From the NCBI GenBank assembly GCA_016288755.1, contig JAEELE010000114.1, positions 1 through 61,959 of the forward strand: a DNA stretch of 61,959 nt. Direction: 5' to 3'. The notes beneath the pieces are model-generated. The model did not search any database and was not told where the DNA came from. It was given only the letters and a program-made list of their open reading frames with translations. This DNA is from Oscillospiraceae bacterium (lineage in GTDB: Bacteria > Bacillota > Clostridia > Oscillospirales > Ruminococcaceae). Of the stretch, positions 34,780-43,344 are shown in pieces; positions within the stretch are counted from its first letter, which is position 1; every line of letters begins with the position of its first letter. A program made the translations under genes and the position numbers.

Positions 34780-35318
34780 TATAACAGCTCCTTTATGTGT
34801 GCTTCGAGCTCCTTGGGCTTGACAGTCGGGGCGAAGCGACCCACGACATTGCCCTCGCGGTCCACCAGAAATTTGGTGAAGTTCCATTTGATATCGCCGG
34901 GCTTTCTGGCAGTGGTGCTCAGCTTTTCCACAGCCTTCATCGTGACCCTGTCTCCCAGCCCGCCGACGGCCTCTTCCGCCCGCTGTGCCTTGAGGAAGGC
35001 GTAGAGCGGCGCCTCGGTTTCGCCGTTCACGTCGATCTTGGAGAACTGCGGAAAGGTGATGCCGTAGCGCGACTGGCAGAAGCTGACGATCTCGTCGTCG
35101 GAGCCCGGCGCCTGATTGCCGAACTGGTTGCAGGGGAAGTCAAGGATCTCGAGCCCCTGTTCATGATATGCGTCATAGAGGTCCTGCAGTCCGTCATACT
35201 GCGGGGTGAAGCCGCAGCCGGTCGCGGTGTTGACGATCAGCAGCACCCTTCCGCGGTAATCGGCGAGCGGGACAGCGTTGCCCTTCGCATCGGTCATTGT
35301 GTAGTCATAGATCGACAT
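34779..35318 (-). CDS. Glutathione peroxidase family thiol peroxidase
   Basis: A 179-residue Cys-type peroxidase. Cys35 lies in NTATGCGFTPQY; Gln in DFPCNQFGNQAPG and Trp/Asn in IKWNFTKFLVD complete the catalytic tetrad. Bacterial Cys forms usually take electrons from thioredoxin rather than glutathione. First gene of the operon with the TSCPD and OhrR-like genes, under a promoter with a palindromic operator. Confidence 0.95.
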   Translation of the reverse strand: MSIYDYTMTDAKGNAVPLADYRGRVLLIVNTATGCGFTPQYDGLQDLYDAYHEQGLEILDFPCNQFGNQAPGSDDEIVSFCQSRYGITFPQFSKIDVNGETEAPLYAFLKAQRAEEAVGGLGDRVTMKAVEKLSTTARKPGDIKWNFTKFLVDREGNVVGRFAPTVKPKELEAHIKELL

Positions 35319-35347
35319 GATTCCACCCTCCTGTAATTTATATTTTA

Positions 35348-35362
35348 CTCAATTTGATTGAG
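35348..35362. promoter_or_regulatory. Putative OhrR-like operator
   Basis: CTCAAT-TTG-ATTGAG is a perfect 15-bp palindrome with A/T-rich flanks (TTTA on one side, TAAA on the other). It lies just downstream of the -10 of the peroxidase promoter, where a bound repressor would block transcription. The form resembles known OhrR sites (ACAATT-AATTGT type). Confidence 0.65.
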
Positions 35363-35370
35363 CTAAATAT

Positions 35371-35399
35371 AATATAGCACAATTTTCTTGATTTGTCAA
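35371..35399 (-). promoter_or_regulatory. Sigma-A promoter of the peroxidase operon
   Basis: Minus strand TTGACA (35394-35399), 17 bp, TATATT (35371-35376) with an extended TG. Confidence 0.85.
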
Positions 35400-35520
35400 G
35401 GGGTTTTTGAAAATTTATTTGGCGCAGGATGACGATTCCCGCATCCGAACAGATTTCCGAATCTGACTGTATCGATCAAGCCTGCTCAGAATACCGATGC
35501 ATGGATTCCTATTCGCAGCA

Positions 35521-35549
35521 TTTACAAACCGCAGAATCCGTGCTATAGT
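35521..35549 (+). promoter_or_regulatory. Sigma-A promoter of the ECF sigma cassette
   Basis: TTTACA (35521-35526), 17 bp, TATAGT (35544-35549) with extended TG. It lies about 125 bp before the sigma gene. Confidence 0.7.
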
Positions 35550-35675
35550 AATCATAAGCCAAGCATATCCGGTCGCAGACCAAAGCTATTTTTCCAAAAT
35601 CTGTTTTTTTCGGCAGAGGTGTAATAGATTTCGGTTTTTCCGGTCTAGTGAAATAGAGAGGCTCTCAGAAGGGAA

Positions 35676-36245
35676 GTGAAGGCTACGGACGACATGCAGA
35701 TCATGGCGCTGCTGAACGCGCGCGACGAATCGGCGCTTTCGGCATTGACTGAAAAATACGGCGGTGCTTGCAGAAATATCGCCGCACAGATTCTCGGCAG
35801 CGAGGAGGACGCGGAGGAGATCCTCAACGACGCGCTCCTGCGCATGTGGAATGCGATCCCGCCCGAGCAGCCGGACGATCTCTTCGCATATCTCTGCACC
35901 GCGGTGCGCCGCCTTGCCTATCAGCGCATCGAAAAGCAGCAGACGCAGAAGCGCGGCGGCGGGCAGAGGACCGTTTCACTCGACGATGCTGCAGCGATGC
36001 AGCTCCCCGACGCGGAAACCCCGGAGACGCTGCTCGACCTCTGTCTGACGGTCGATGCGGTCAACCGCTTTCTGCGCACGCTCACGCCGCAGTCCCGCGC
36101 GATCTTCGTGCAGCGGTACGGCAGCGGGCTGTCGGTCAGGGAGATCGCTGCGATGTACCGTCTCACGCAGAGCAAGGTGCTCGTCACGCTGATGCGGACA
36201 AGAAACCGGCTCAGAACATGGCTGAAGGAGGAGGATTTGCTGTGA
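35676..36245 (+). CDS. ECF-type RNA polymerase sigma factor
   Basis: A 189-residue sigma-70 factor with only regions 2 and 4. Region 2: LNARDESALSALTEKYGG, then EDAEEILNDALLRMWNAI. Region 4: FLRTLTPQSRAIFVQRYGSGLSVREIAAMY. The start is GTG 35676 or ATG 35694; the purine-rich GAAGGGAAGTGAAGG fits the ATG slightly better in spacing. The next gene begins within its stop codon (GTGA), the usual layout for a sigma and its membrane-bound regulator. It probably recruits polymerase for this cassette; its target promoter is unknown. Confidence 0.93.
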   Translation: MKATDDMQIMALLNARDESALSALTEKYGGACRNIAAQILGSEEDAEEILNDALLRMWNAIPPEQPDDLFAYLCTAVRRLAYQRIEKQQTQKRGGGQRTVSLDDAAAMQLPDAETPETLLDLCLTVDAVNRFLRTLTPQSRAIFVQRYGSGLSVREIAAMYRLTQSKVLVTLMRTRNRLRTWLKEEDLL

Positions 36246-38257
36246 CGGAAAAGGAATTCCTGCGTGCGGTGAAATATGCAGACCGGCGCTGGTTCCAAGA
36301 GGCGAATGCACTTGCGGCAGCCGCCCCGGAGCCACATGGGAAATGGAGCATAATCATGAATCGGATTTGGAAATTTGCAGCCGCGGCGGGCGCTGTGCTC
36401 GCGTGCGGCGCGGGGCTCTTCGTGCTGATCGACCGGCTCAGTCAGAAGCCAGCCGACCCCAAGCAGCCGCTCACAACACTGGATTCGGATTTCGAGCAGA
36501 CCGCACCCGGCGAATCGTCTGTGCATGAGACCGAACCATCCGGCGAATCCGGCGGCAGCGCGGCCGACGTGCAGGCGCCGGTCGCGGTCGGGGAGGGGCT
36601 GTATCAGGTGTTCAGTCTGCCGAAGCTCGAATCGGAGAAGCCCGCACTGATCTACGGCGAGGCGCCGCATGCACTGACGTCCGCCGGACCGTATACGCTC
36701 GACTTTTCGACCGTGACGGATACCTACAACTGCCCCCGGATTCCGTACTGCGTGCAGGAGCAGACGCAGACGGTGATCTTCATCAACTATCTGGATGTCT
36801 ACCGCGCAGACCTCAATCTGCAGAGCAACCGCCGGGAGCTCTTCTCGATGATGCCTTCCGCAGAGCACAACGGGCAGACGCTGCCCACAATCATTCTGGA
36901 GCTGATCGCGCTGCAGAACACCGAGCTGGTGCTGTTCCGCGGGTATACGGCGATCAATCAGCCCTGCTTCGGCAGCATCGACCCGGAAACCGGGGCGGTC
37001 AGCATCACGAAGTGCAGCGAGACGCTTGACGCTCTGCCCTGCCAAAACGGCGTGCTGCTCTATGAACGCGGCGCCTTCCAATCCGACAGTGAGAAGACCG
37101 TGTATTACTGGGAATGCGGCGAGGTGTATTCCTTCACGCTCGGGCATGCACGCGAAACGGAATATGAGCCTGTCCTCTCTCCGCACGGCAAATATCTCTG
37201 CACGGTGCTGAAGGGCAAGACCAAGGAGGGCAAGCTGACAGAGCGTTATTCGGTCTACGATATCCATTCCGGGACGCTGCTGCGCACACTGGACCGGGAT
37301 TTCCCGCAGAGCTATGAAAACGGCATTGCGGGCTTCAAGATTCTCGGCATCGACGAAGACGCGCAGTGCGTCTATCTGGAGGACCGCAAGACCTTGGAAT
37401 TTTACCGCTTTGATTTCGGCGAAGCGCCGGCTGTGCAGAACGCCGCAGAACCGGTCAGCGTCGGCGAGAATATGTATCAGGTGTTCAGCCTGCCGCAGTT
37501 TGCGGAATATGCGGCAGACTGCACATACGGCACTGTGTTTTCCGATCACAAAACAGCAACGGCATATTGGCACACACTGGATTTTTCCGACTTCTATTAT
37601 CCCGGTTCGGACCGTGACAGGGTATCCTACTGTATGCCGAAGGATCAGTCTGCGTTGTATGTCGCACATTACGATGAGCTCTGGCGCTCCGACACGGAAC
37701 TGCAGGAGAAGGAGCTGCTGCTGAAGGCGGAGGGCGTCATTATGTTCAATGTGCTGACGTTCCCGAATACCGATCTGCTGTTTTTCAGCGGCAGCGACGG
37801 GAAAAAACCGGTCATCGGGAGCATTGACACGGAAAAAGGGGATATCCGGTATTCCGTTTCCGAGGGTTATCAGCTGACGCCGTGCAATACCGGCGTGCTG
37901 ATCTCTGACGTGGATGTGAAGCGGGTGTACTACTGGGAGCGCGGCGAGGTCTATGAAATTCCGCTGACGAACGGCATGAATGAAAGTAATCATAAGTTCC
38001 ATATTTCCGCAAACGGAAAATACCTCTGCACCTTCATGGACGGCAAATCAAGGGACGGAAAACTGATCAACCGCTGCACGGTCTACGATGTGAAGACCGG
38101 GAAGGTGCTCCGGCAATTTGACTGGACGACGCATCTGGAATACGGCAAGGCGGATTTAGGCCAGCTGGAGTTTCTCGGGTTTGATGAGACGGCACAGCAG
38201 GTCTATGTGAAGGAGCTGGAAACGCTGCATCTGCTGCGCTTTGATTTCGGAGGGTGA
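36242..38257 (+). CDS. Single-pass membrane protein with duplicated sensor-like ectodomain, candidate anti-sigma
   Basis: A 671-residue protein. About 42 N-terminal residues (VTEKEFLRAVKYADRRWF...) are cytosolic, residues about 43-63 (IWKFAAAAGAVLACGAGLFVL) span the membrane, and the rest is outside. After an acidic Ser/Glu linker come two homologous halves of about 270 residues: 116-393 starting VGEGLYQVFSLP and ending EFYRFDFG, and 407-671 starting VGENMYQVFSLP and ending LLRFDFGG. Each contains YYWE-G-EVY and NGKYLCT-type strands, suggesting a propeller. GTG 36242 overlaps the sigma stop, with GGAGGA upstream. Its small cytosolic head could hold the sigma factor; that role is inferred from position and topology. 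Confidence 0.8.
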   Translation: MTEKEFLRAVKYADRRWFQEANALAAAAPEPHGKWSIIMNRIWKFAAAAGAVLACGAGLFVLIDRLSQKPADPKQPLTTLDSDFEQTAPGESSVHETEPSGESGGSAADVQAPVAVGEGLYQVFSLPKLESEKPALIYGEAPHALTSAGPYTLDFSTVTDTYNCPRIPYCVQEQTQTVIFINYLDVYRADLNLQSNRRELFSMMPSAEHNGQTLPTIILELIALQNTELVLFRGYTAINQPCFGSIDPETGAVSITKCSETLDALPCQNGVLLYERGAFQSDSEKTVYYWECGEVYSFTLGHARETEYEPVLSPHGKYLCTVLKGKTKEGKLTERYSVYDIHSGTLLRTLDRDFPQSYENGIAGFKILGIDEDAQCVYLEDRKTLEFYRFDFGEAPAVQNAAEPVSVGENMYQVFSLPQFAEYAADCTYGTVFSDHKTATAYWHTLDFSDFYYPGSDRDRVSYCMPKDQSALYVAHYDELWRSDTELQEKELLLKAEGVIMFNVLTFPNTDLLFFSGSDGKKPVIGSIDTEKGDIRYSVSEGYQLTPCNTGVLISDVDVKRVYYWERGEVYEIPLTNGMNESNHKFHISANGKYLCTFMDGKSRDGKLINRCTVYDVKTGKVLRQFDWTTHLEYGKADLGQLEFLGFDETAQQVYVKELETLHLLRFDFGG

Positions 38258-38261
38258 CGCC

Positions 38262-39122
38262 ATGCAGCTTGAGATCAGCAATATCAGCAAGCAATACCCG
38301 AAAACGCTTGCGCTCGACAATGTCTCCGTGACGCTTGACTGCGGTCTATACGGTCTGCTCGGACCCAACGGCGCGGGCAAGACGACGCTTATCAGCATCA
38401 TCACAGCGCTGGTGCAGCCGACCGCGGGCACAGTGCGCTACAACGGCAAGCCGGTCGGCGGGCGCGATTATATGCGCATTCTCGGCTTTCTGCCGCAGGA
38501 CCCGCGGTTTTACGCCAATTTCACCGCGGAGGAATTTCTGCGCTATATGGCGGCGATGAAGGGGCTTGACCGGAAGACCGCCAAGCCGCGCATCGCAGAC
38601 CTGCTCGAGCAGGTCAACCTGACGGAGCATAAGCACAAGAAGATCGGGGCGTTTTCCGGCGGCATGCGGCAGCGTCTCGGCATCGCGCAGGCGATCCTCA
38701 ACGACCCGGAGATCCTCATTCTCGACGAGCCGACCGCCGGGCTCGACCCCAAGGAGCGCGTGCGCTTCCGCAATCTCCTTTCGCGGCTTTCGGGCGACCG
38801 CATCATTCTGCTGGCGACGCATATCGTCTCCGATCTGGAATGTGCCGCGAAGGAGGTCATTCTGCTCCGGGAAGGCAGGCTGCTGCAGAAGGCATCGCCG
38901 CTGTCGCTCCAGTCTGCACTTGCGGGAAAGGTCTGGCTCGTGCAGGCGGATGAGACCGAGCTCGGGCAGTATACGGCGCGGTTCATCATCGCAAATGCCG
39001 CCGCCGCAGACGGAAAATATGCGCTGCGCATCGTGTCCGACGAAAAGCCGCATCCCTCCGCAGTGCCCGGACAGCCGCGGCTCGAGGACGTCTACCTCTA
39101 CTATTTCGGTGAACCAACATGA
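38262..39122 (+). CDS. ABC transporter ATP-binding protein
   Basis: A 286-residue ATPase. Walker A is GPNGAGKTTLISII, the signature is FSGGMRQRLGIAQAIL, Walker B is ILILDEPTAGLDP and the switch His is in LATHIVSDLE. It belongs to the ABC-2 exporter ATPases (BcrA/CcmA-like). I chose ATG 38262, preceded by GGAGGG; the earlier in-frame start overlaps the previous gene. The next gene overlaps by four bases. Confidence 0.95.
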   Translation: MQLEISNISKQYPKTLALDNVSVTLDCGLYGLLGPNGAGKTTLISIITALVQPTAGTVRYNGKPVGGRDYMRILGFLPQDPRFYANFTAEEFLRYMAAMKGLDRKTAKPRIADLLEQVNLTEHKHKKIGAFSGGMRQRLGIAQAILNDPEILILDEPTAGLDPKERVRFRNLLSRLSGDRIILLATHIVSDLECAAKEVILLREGRLLQKASPLSLQSALAGKVWLVQADETELGQYTARFIIANAAAADGKYALRIVSDEKPHPSAVPGQPRLEDVYLYYFGEPT

Positions 39123-40294
39123 GCAGAATGATCGCATTTGAATTCAGAAAGCTGCTGCGGAACCGGCTGCTTCTGATCATGACCCTGCTGTTCGGCATTC
39201 TGAATCTGTTCCGCATCGTCCGTGTTTCCGCGCAGTATCCGTCAAATGTAGAATCCTTCCGGAACGGCTATTTTGCCGTGTATGATGAAGTGTCGGGCGA
39301 ATGGGACAATGAGAAGATACAGTATGTGCTCACGGAATATAAAAAGGCAAAGGCGGTCGTCGATGCGGGCGGGTATTCGACGGAGCCCGACCAGCCCGGC
39401 ACACACACCGGCTATGTATTCGGCGACTGGGGGCTGTTCGAGGAGATCAGAGACGCGATGGACCGGCTGTATCACTACGAAGGCACGATGACCGCGCTGA
39501 CGCAGCGGGCAGCGGACTATGCCGCATTCTACGAGGAAAAGGGCAATGCGGAGCAGGCAGAGCGGAACCGGAAGATCGCGGCGACCTATCAGAACCGCAG
39601 CGTGCACGCATTCTATGGCACACTGGGCTTTGAGCGGTATCTCAAATACGACTTTTCGACGCTGCTGATCCTGTTTCTGCTGCTTCCGATGCTGTCGCCG
39701 CTCTTTGCGCGGGAGCACGAGACCGGCATGCACGGTCTGCTCTATCTCACGCCGCAATATCAAAGACTGCCGCTCGCGAAGCTCTTGGCGGGCTTTCTGG
39801 CGGCAGCGGCAGTCAGTGTGCTGTTTTTTGCAGAGGATATCCTCGTATTCCGGTATCTCTATCCCATGCGCGGGCTGTCACAGCCGGTCTACACGCTGCC
39901 GGACTATTTCTATTCGCCGCTGTCGTGCAGCATCGGCTGCTGGCTGCTGCTCAACGGCGCATGCAAGCTGCTCTGCTTTCTGGTGCTCGGCAGTCTGTGC
40001 GCGGCGATCTCCGCGGCGGTGAAAAAGGAGCTCGTACCGTTCGGCTGCACGGCTGCGGTCACGGTCGTTCTGCTCGTGACCGATGCCTATGTCGAAAGCC
40101 CCGTGCTGTCCGTGTTCAACCCGGTGACGCTGTTCTGGAGCGGGCGGCTGTTCTGCGAATTCCGGACCGTTTCCGTCTGCGGCACGCCGGTCTTTTACTT
40201 CTGGCTGCCGATCGCGGCGGCAGCGGCGGAATTGCTCCTGTTCAGCGCGCTGGCAGTGCTGCTCGGAAAAAGGAGGTCGCGCCGTGATACTTGA
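39119..40294 (+). CDS. ABC-2 type permease subunit
   Basis: A 391-residue membrane protein. It opens FEFRKLLRNRLLLIMTLLFG, has an extracytoplasmic loop of about 150 residues (roughly 30-175), then five further spans including LLILFLLLPMLSPLFAREHETGM, a motif typical of ABC-2 permeases. The substrate is not evident. It overlaps both neighbours (4 and 11 bp). Confidence 0.9.
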   Translation: MSRMIAFEFRKLLRNRLLLIMTLLFGILNLFRIVRVSAQYPSNVESFRNGYFAVYDEVSGEWDNEKIQYVLTEYKKAKAVVDAGGYSTEPDQPGTHTGYVFGDWGLFEEIRDAMDRLYHYEGTMTALTQRAADYAAFYEEKGNAEQAERNRKIAATYQNRSVHAFYGTLGFERYLKYDFSTLLILFLLLPMLSPLFAREHETGMHGLLYLTPQYQRLPLAKLLAGFLAAAAVSVLFFAEDILVFRYLYPMRGLSQPVYTLPDYFYSPLSCSIGCWLLLNGACKLLCFLVLGSLCAAISAAVKKELVPFGCTAAVTVVLLVTDAYVESPVLSVFNPVTLFWSGRLFCEFRTVSVCGTPVFYFWLPIAAAAAELLLFSALAVLLGKRRSRRDT

Positions 40295-42197
40295 ATGCAA
40301 AAAGCTGTTTATCAGAAAAAAAGCGTGGCTCCTGCTGCTGATCTTCACGGCGCTGCGCGTGCTGACGGCAGTCACACAGCGCAATTACGCCGCGGATTAC
40401 CGTCCGGAGATCTACCGCGATGCCTATATGCAGCACATGGAAATTCTGGAGGGACCGCTGACGGACGAAAAAGCCGCCTACATCGACGGTCAGAACGATC
40501 TGATCCGACGGATGAAGCGCGGCGGCAACGACGCAGATATTCAGCAGTATATCAGCGGGGAAATTGACGAGGAGACCTTCAACGCGCGCTTCCGCAGCCG
40601 CAGAGCCGCCGATCGGCGCGAGGATGAATTTGCCGTCATCAACGAACGGTATCAGAGCGTGAAGCAGAACCCTGAACGTGTGTATTTCATGTATTCAAAC
40701 GGGTGGGTGGGGCTGCTCGGCAATGAGCACTTCGATTTTGTGCTGCTGATTCTGCTCATGTGGCTGACCGTCCCGACGGTCTGCGACGAGTTTTCGACCG
40801 GGATGTACCCGCTCCTGCGCACGACACCGAACGGCGGCGCCCGGCTCTTCGCGGCAAAGGCAGCGGCAGCTTCACTGGCGGCTGTGTTGTCCGCCGTGCT
40901 GATGTTTGCGGCGGAGGCTGGCTTTTATGCGGCGGTCATGGGTCTGCCGGACGGGTCCTTCCCGCTGCAGAGCCTGCCGCCCTTTGCGGAATCGCCCTTT
41001 CAGCTCAGCATTTTCGGGGCGGCGATGCTGACGCTGCTGCATCACTGCATCGGCGCATTATTCGTGACGGCGCTGCTGCTCTGTCTCTCCGCGATATTCC
41101 GGCGTGCACTGTCGGCGGTCTTTGTCGGGTCGGCGTGTCTGCTGCTGCCGTATTTCCTGCTGGCAAAGCGCGTCGAAAAATATCTGCTCCCGACGCCGCT
41201 GGGCTTTCTGTTCTCCTGCGGCTGGATTCAGGGCAGATTCCCGGTCGAGCCCTATTCGCAGGAATATGTGACGGTCACCCAGACGCAGTACCGGCATGTG
41301 CTGCTCGCCTCTGCGGGGATCATCGCGCTGCTGCTCCTGATCGGAACGGCGGCATATGCGGGCATTTCCCTCCCGCGCAGACGAAAAGTGAAGCTGTCCG
41401 CGGTCTGTATGCTGCTTCTGCTGCTGACCGGCTGCGGCGAAAAGCCGGCGGAATCGCCCGGGCTTGACGGGCTGGTCTACGACAAATGGCGGTATCAGCC
41501 GGTGTGCGAAGCCTTTGCTGTGGTGCGTGACGAGAATGACAGCCCGTGCCTTTCCTGCAAGGACAGCGGTGCGCTTGTGCCGCTCGTGCACGACTGCTTC
41601 ACAGAGGGCGCGCAGCAGCCGTTTTCCGCGGCGCGTCTGTGCTATATCGACGGCGACACGGTCTATTATCTTATCCAGCACAGTATGTGGCACTATGAGA
41701 TCATCGCGCTCGACACCCGGGATTTCAGCGAAAAAAGCGTGCATTCGGCGTACTGGTCGGACAATCTCGACAAACCGGATAAGCTGTTCGGGCTGGGCGC
41801 GCGGCTGCCGTCCTCGGCGCCGCAGGACGAAACGGTCGACAGCTTTTTCGTGTATCACGGTCAGCTGATCCTTTCAAAGAGCGCAGGCATTTTCTGTGTC
41901 GATCTCGCGTCCGGCGCCGTCACCGGCATCTATGAAGGCAAAGCGGAGAATCTCGCCGCAACAAACGGGTATGTCTTTTTTCTCGACGATGTGCTCGATC
42001 TGTACCGCTGGGATATTCGCACCGGGCAGACAGAAAGGGTTCCTGTCGGCAAGGTCGAACGGCGCTTTTACGCCGTGGAGGACGGGCTGTATTACAAGGA
42101 CCTGAAGGACAGCGCGTTCTATTTTGTAAAGCCGGACGGCAGCGGCAAAACCCTTCTGCCGGATTTTGATGAGGAAGCATGGTTAAGGGGGGAATGA
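40284..42197 (+). CDS. ABC-2 permease fused to lipoprotein-like sensor domain
   Basis: A 637-residue protein in two parts. Residues 1-365 are a permease of about six spans with a large loop at about 35-145 and LPTVCDEFSTGMYPLLRTT-like sequence after span 2. At 369-384 a second start-like segment VKLSAVCMLLLLLTGC appears, a textbook lipoprotein signal with lipobox LTGC (Cys384), led by RRRK. Residues 385-637 are an extracytoplasmic beta-rich domain (IYEGKAENLAATNGYVFFLD, GLYYKDLKDSAFYFVKPDG). There is no stop between the parts. An internal GTG at 41388 could start a separate lipoprotein, though no good ribosome binding site precedes it. Confidence 0.82.
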   Translation: MILECKKLFIRKKAWLLLLIFTALRVLTAVTQRNYAADYRPEIYRDAYMQHMEILEGPLTDEKAAYIDGQNDLIRRMKRGGNDADIQQYISGEIDEETFNARFRSRRAADRREDEFAVINERYQSVKQNPERVYFMYSNGWVGLLGNEHFDFVLLILLMWLTVPTVCDEFSTGMYPLLRTTPNGGARLFAAKAAAASLAAVLSAVLMFAAEAGFYAAVMGLPDGSFPLQSLPPFAESPFQLSIFGAAMLTLLHHCIGALFVTALLLCLSAIFRRALSAVFVGSACLLLPYFLLAKRVEKYLLPTPLGFLFSCGWIQGRFPVEPYSQEYVTVTQTQYRHVLLASAGIIALLLLIGTAAYAGISLPRRRKVKLSAVCMLLLLLTGCGEKPAESPGLDGLVYDKWRYQPVCEAFAVVRDENDSPCLSCKDSGALVPLVHDCFTEGAQQPFSAARLCYIDGDTVYYLIQHSMWHYEIIALDTRDFSEKSVHSAYWSDNLDKPDKLFGLGARLPSSAPQDETVDSFFVYHGQLILSKSAGIFCVDLASGAVTGIYEGKAENLAATNGYVFFLDDVLDLYRWDIRTGQTERVPVGKVERRFYAVEDGLYYKDLKDSAFYFVKPDGSGKTLLPDFDEEAWLRGE

Positions 42198-42198
42198 C

Positions 42199-43299
42199 AT
42201 GAAACGGATATTCGCAGTGCTGCTTTCCGCGGTGCTGTTCTCCGGCTGCGGTGCAAAGCCGCAGGTCCCGGAGGAAAGCCAAGCTACCGCGCCGGAAACG
42301 TCCGTGACAGACGACCCGTTTGCGGCAGCGGAAACAACGCAGACAGATGATTATGACCCGTTCGCCCTGGAGGACAGCGACAACGAAGAGCTTCCCTCCA
42401 ATAGCTTCGGCGTGGAATGGGAGGAGGGAAAGACCTTTGTGCTCGACTATGCGCCGACAGTCTCCTTCCGGTTTTATCTGGAGAACGGCTCGGCGCAGAA
42501 CGACTACGGTCTGATGCTCTTTGTGAACGGCTTTCTGCAGCCGTTCCGCACCGATCTGGATCCGACCGATCGGGAAATGCAGATATTCGATATCGCGCGC
42601 GACGAGCGGAAATATCTGAACGTCGAATTTGAGCCGGTCGTCGGGGAGCTCGGCGAGACGGTCTCGGTGGAGATCGCCACGATGATCCACCCGCGCTTTT
42701 CCCTGACTGCGGAGACAAAGGATTCCGAGCTGTTCTACAATCACAGCCTTCACACGTCGTTTCCCGCAGAAATGGAGATCACGGAAAAAACCGGGCTCCG
42801 GGAGCCCGCGGTCTGCACCGATTACACCGCCGAAGCGATCACGGAGGAGCTGCGCAGAAAATTTGACCGGATGAACGCGACCGGCGGCAGCGGCAGCAAT
42901 GATCTGGACAGCATTGTCTCTCTCGAGGCACTGAAAAACGATGTGCTCATTACACCCGCCGACCGCATGGCAAACCCGCAGAAGGAGACGCCGTTCACGC
43001 AGAATGACACGCTGACGCTCTGCATGTACGGCGGCGGGCAGCCCTGTAAATACCGCGTGTCGATGTTTTTCGACCATCAGCTTGTAAAGGGCGCCTTTGA
43101 CGGCTGCGATTATATCGACGTCACGCCCTCCGCGGAGACCATGTGCAAAAAAACGGTTGACCTCACCGCGCTCGGCATTGCAGATGATGCATGCCATCAT
43201 TTCTACTTCATTGCGATCCCGTTCTATACAGATCACAACTACAGTGAGCGGTACGCGCTGAAATCAAAAAGTGCAGCACTGATCGGCTGCACTTCGTAA
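42199..43299 (+). CDS. Lipoprotein of the ABC cassette
   Basis: A 366-residue lipoprotein. MKRIFAVLLSAVLFSGC is the signal with lipobox FSGC. An acidic, Thr-rich linker follows to about residue 65, then a beta-rich domain with no family I recognise (VEWEEGKTFVLDYAPTVSFR; then LMLFVNGFLQPF). It begins two bases after the previous stop, so it is certainly in the same transcript. A substrate-capture or sensing role beside the exporter is inferred. Confidence 0.82.
   Translation: MKRIFAVLLSAVLFSGCGAKPQVPEESQATAPETSVTDDPFAAAETTQTDDYDPFALEDSDNEELPSNSFGVEWEEGKTFVLDYAPTVSFRFYLENGSAQNDYGLMLFVNGFLQPFRTDLDPTDREMQIFDIARDERKYLNVEFEPVVGELGETVSVEIATMIHPRFSLTAETKDSELFYNHSLHTSFPAEMEITEKTGLREPAVCTDYTAEAITEELRRKFDRMNATGGSGSNDLDSIVSLEALKNDVLITPADRMANPQKETPFTQNDTLTLCMYGGGQPCKYRVSMFFDHQLVKGAFDGCDYIDVTPSAETMCKKTVDLTALGIADDACHHFYFIAIPFYTDHNYSERYALKSKSAALIGCTS
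43264..43294 (-). terminator. Terminator of the MATE gene inside the opposing lipoprotein end
   Basis: On the minus strand AAGTGCAG pairs with CTGCACTT around a 10-nt loop, followed by TTTGATTT. It overlaps the last codons of the converging lipoprotein gene. Confidence 0.7.
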
Positions 43300-43344
43300 A
43301 TATAGATGATCTTCGCATGGGCTGTATTCTGGGAAAGCCGCATT

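Larger units (their letters stand above)
35319..35675. other. Divergent regulatory region
   Basis: This 357-bp gap separates the peroxidase operon from the sigma-factor cassette. It holds a promoter and operator for the minus strand near 35348-35399 and a plus-strand promoter at 35521-35549. Nothing that looks like a gene was seen. Confidence 0.6.

Noticed and set aside
35921..38002. A 693-codon minus-strand reading frame
   Set aside because: Antisense to the sigma factor and duplicated-sensor genes, which overlap as GTGA with good ribosome binding sites.
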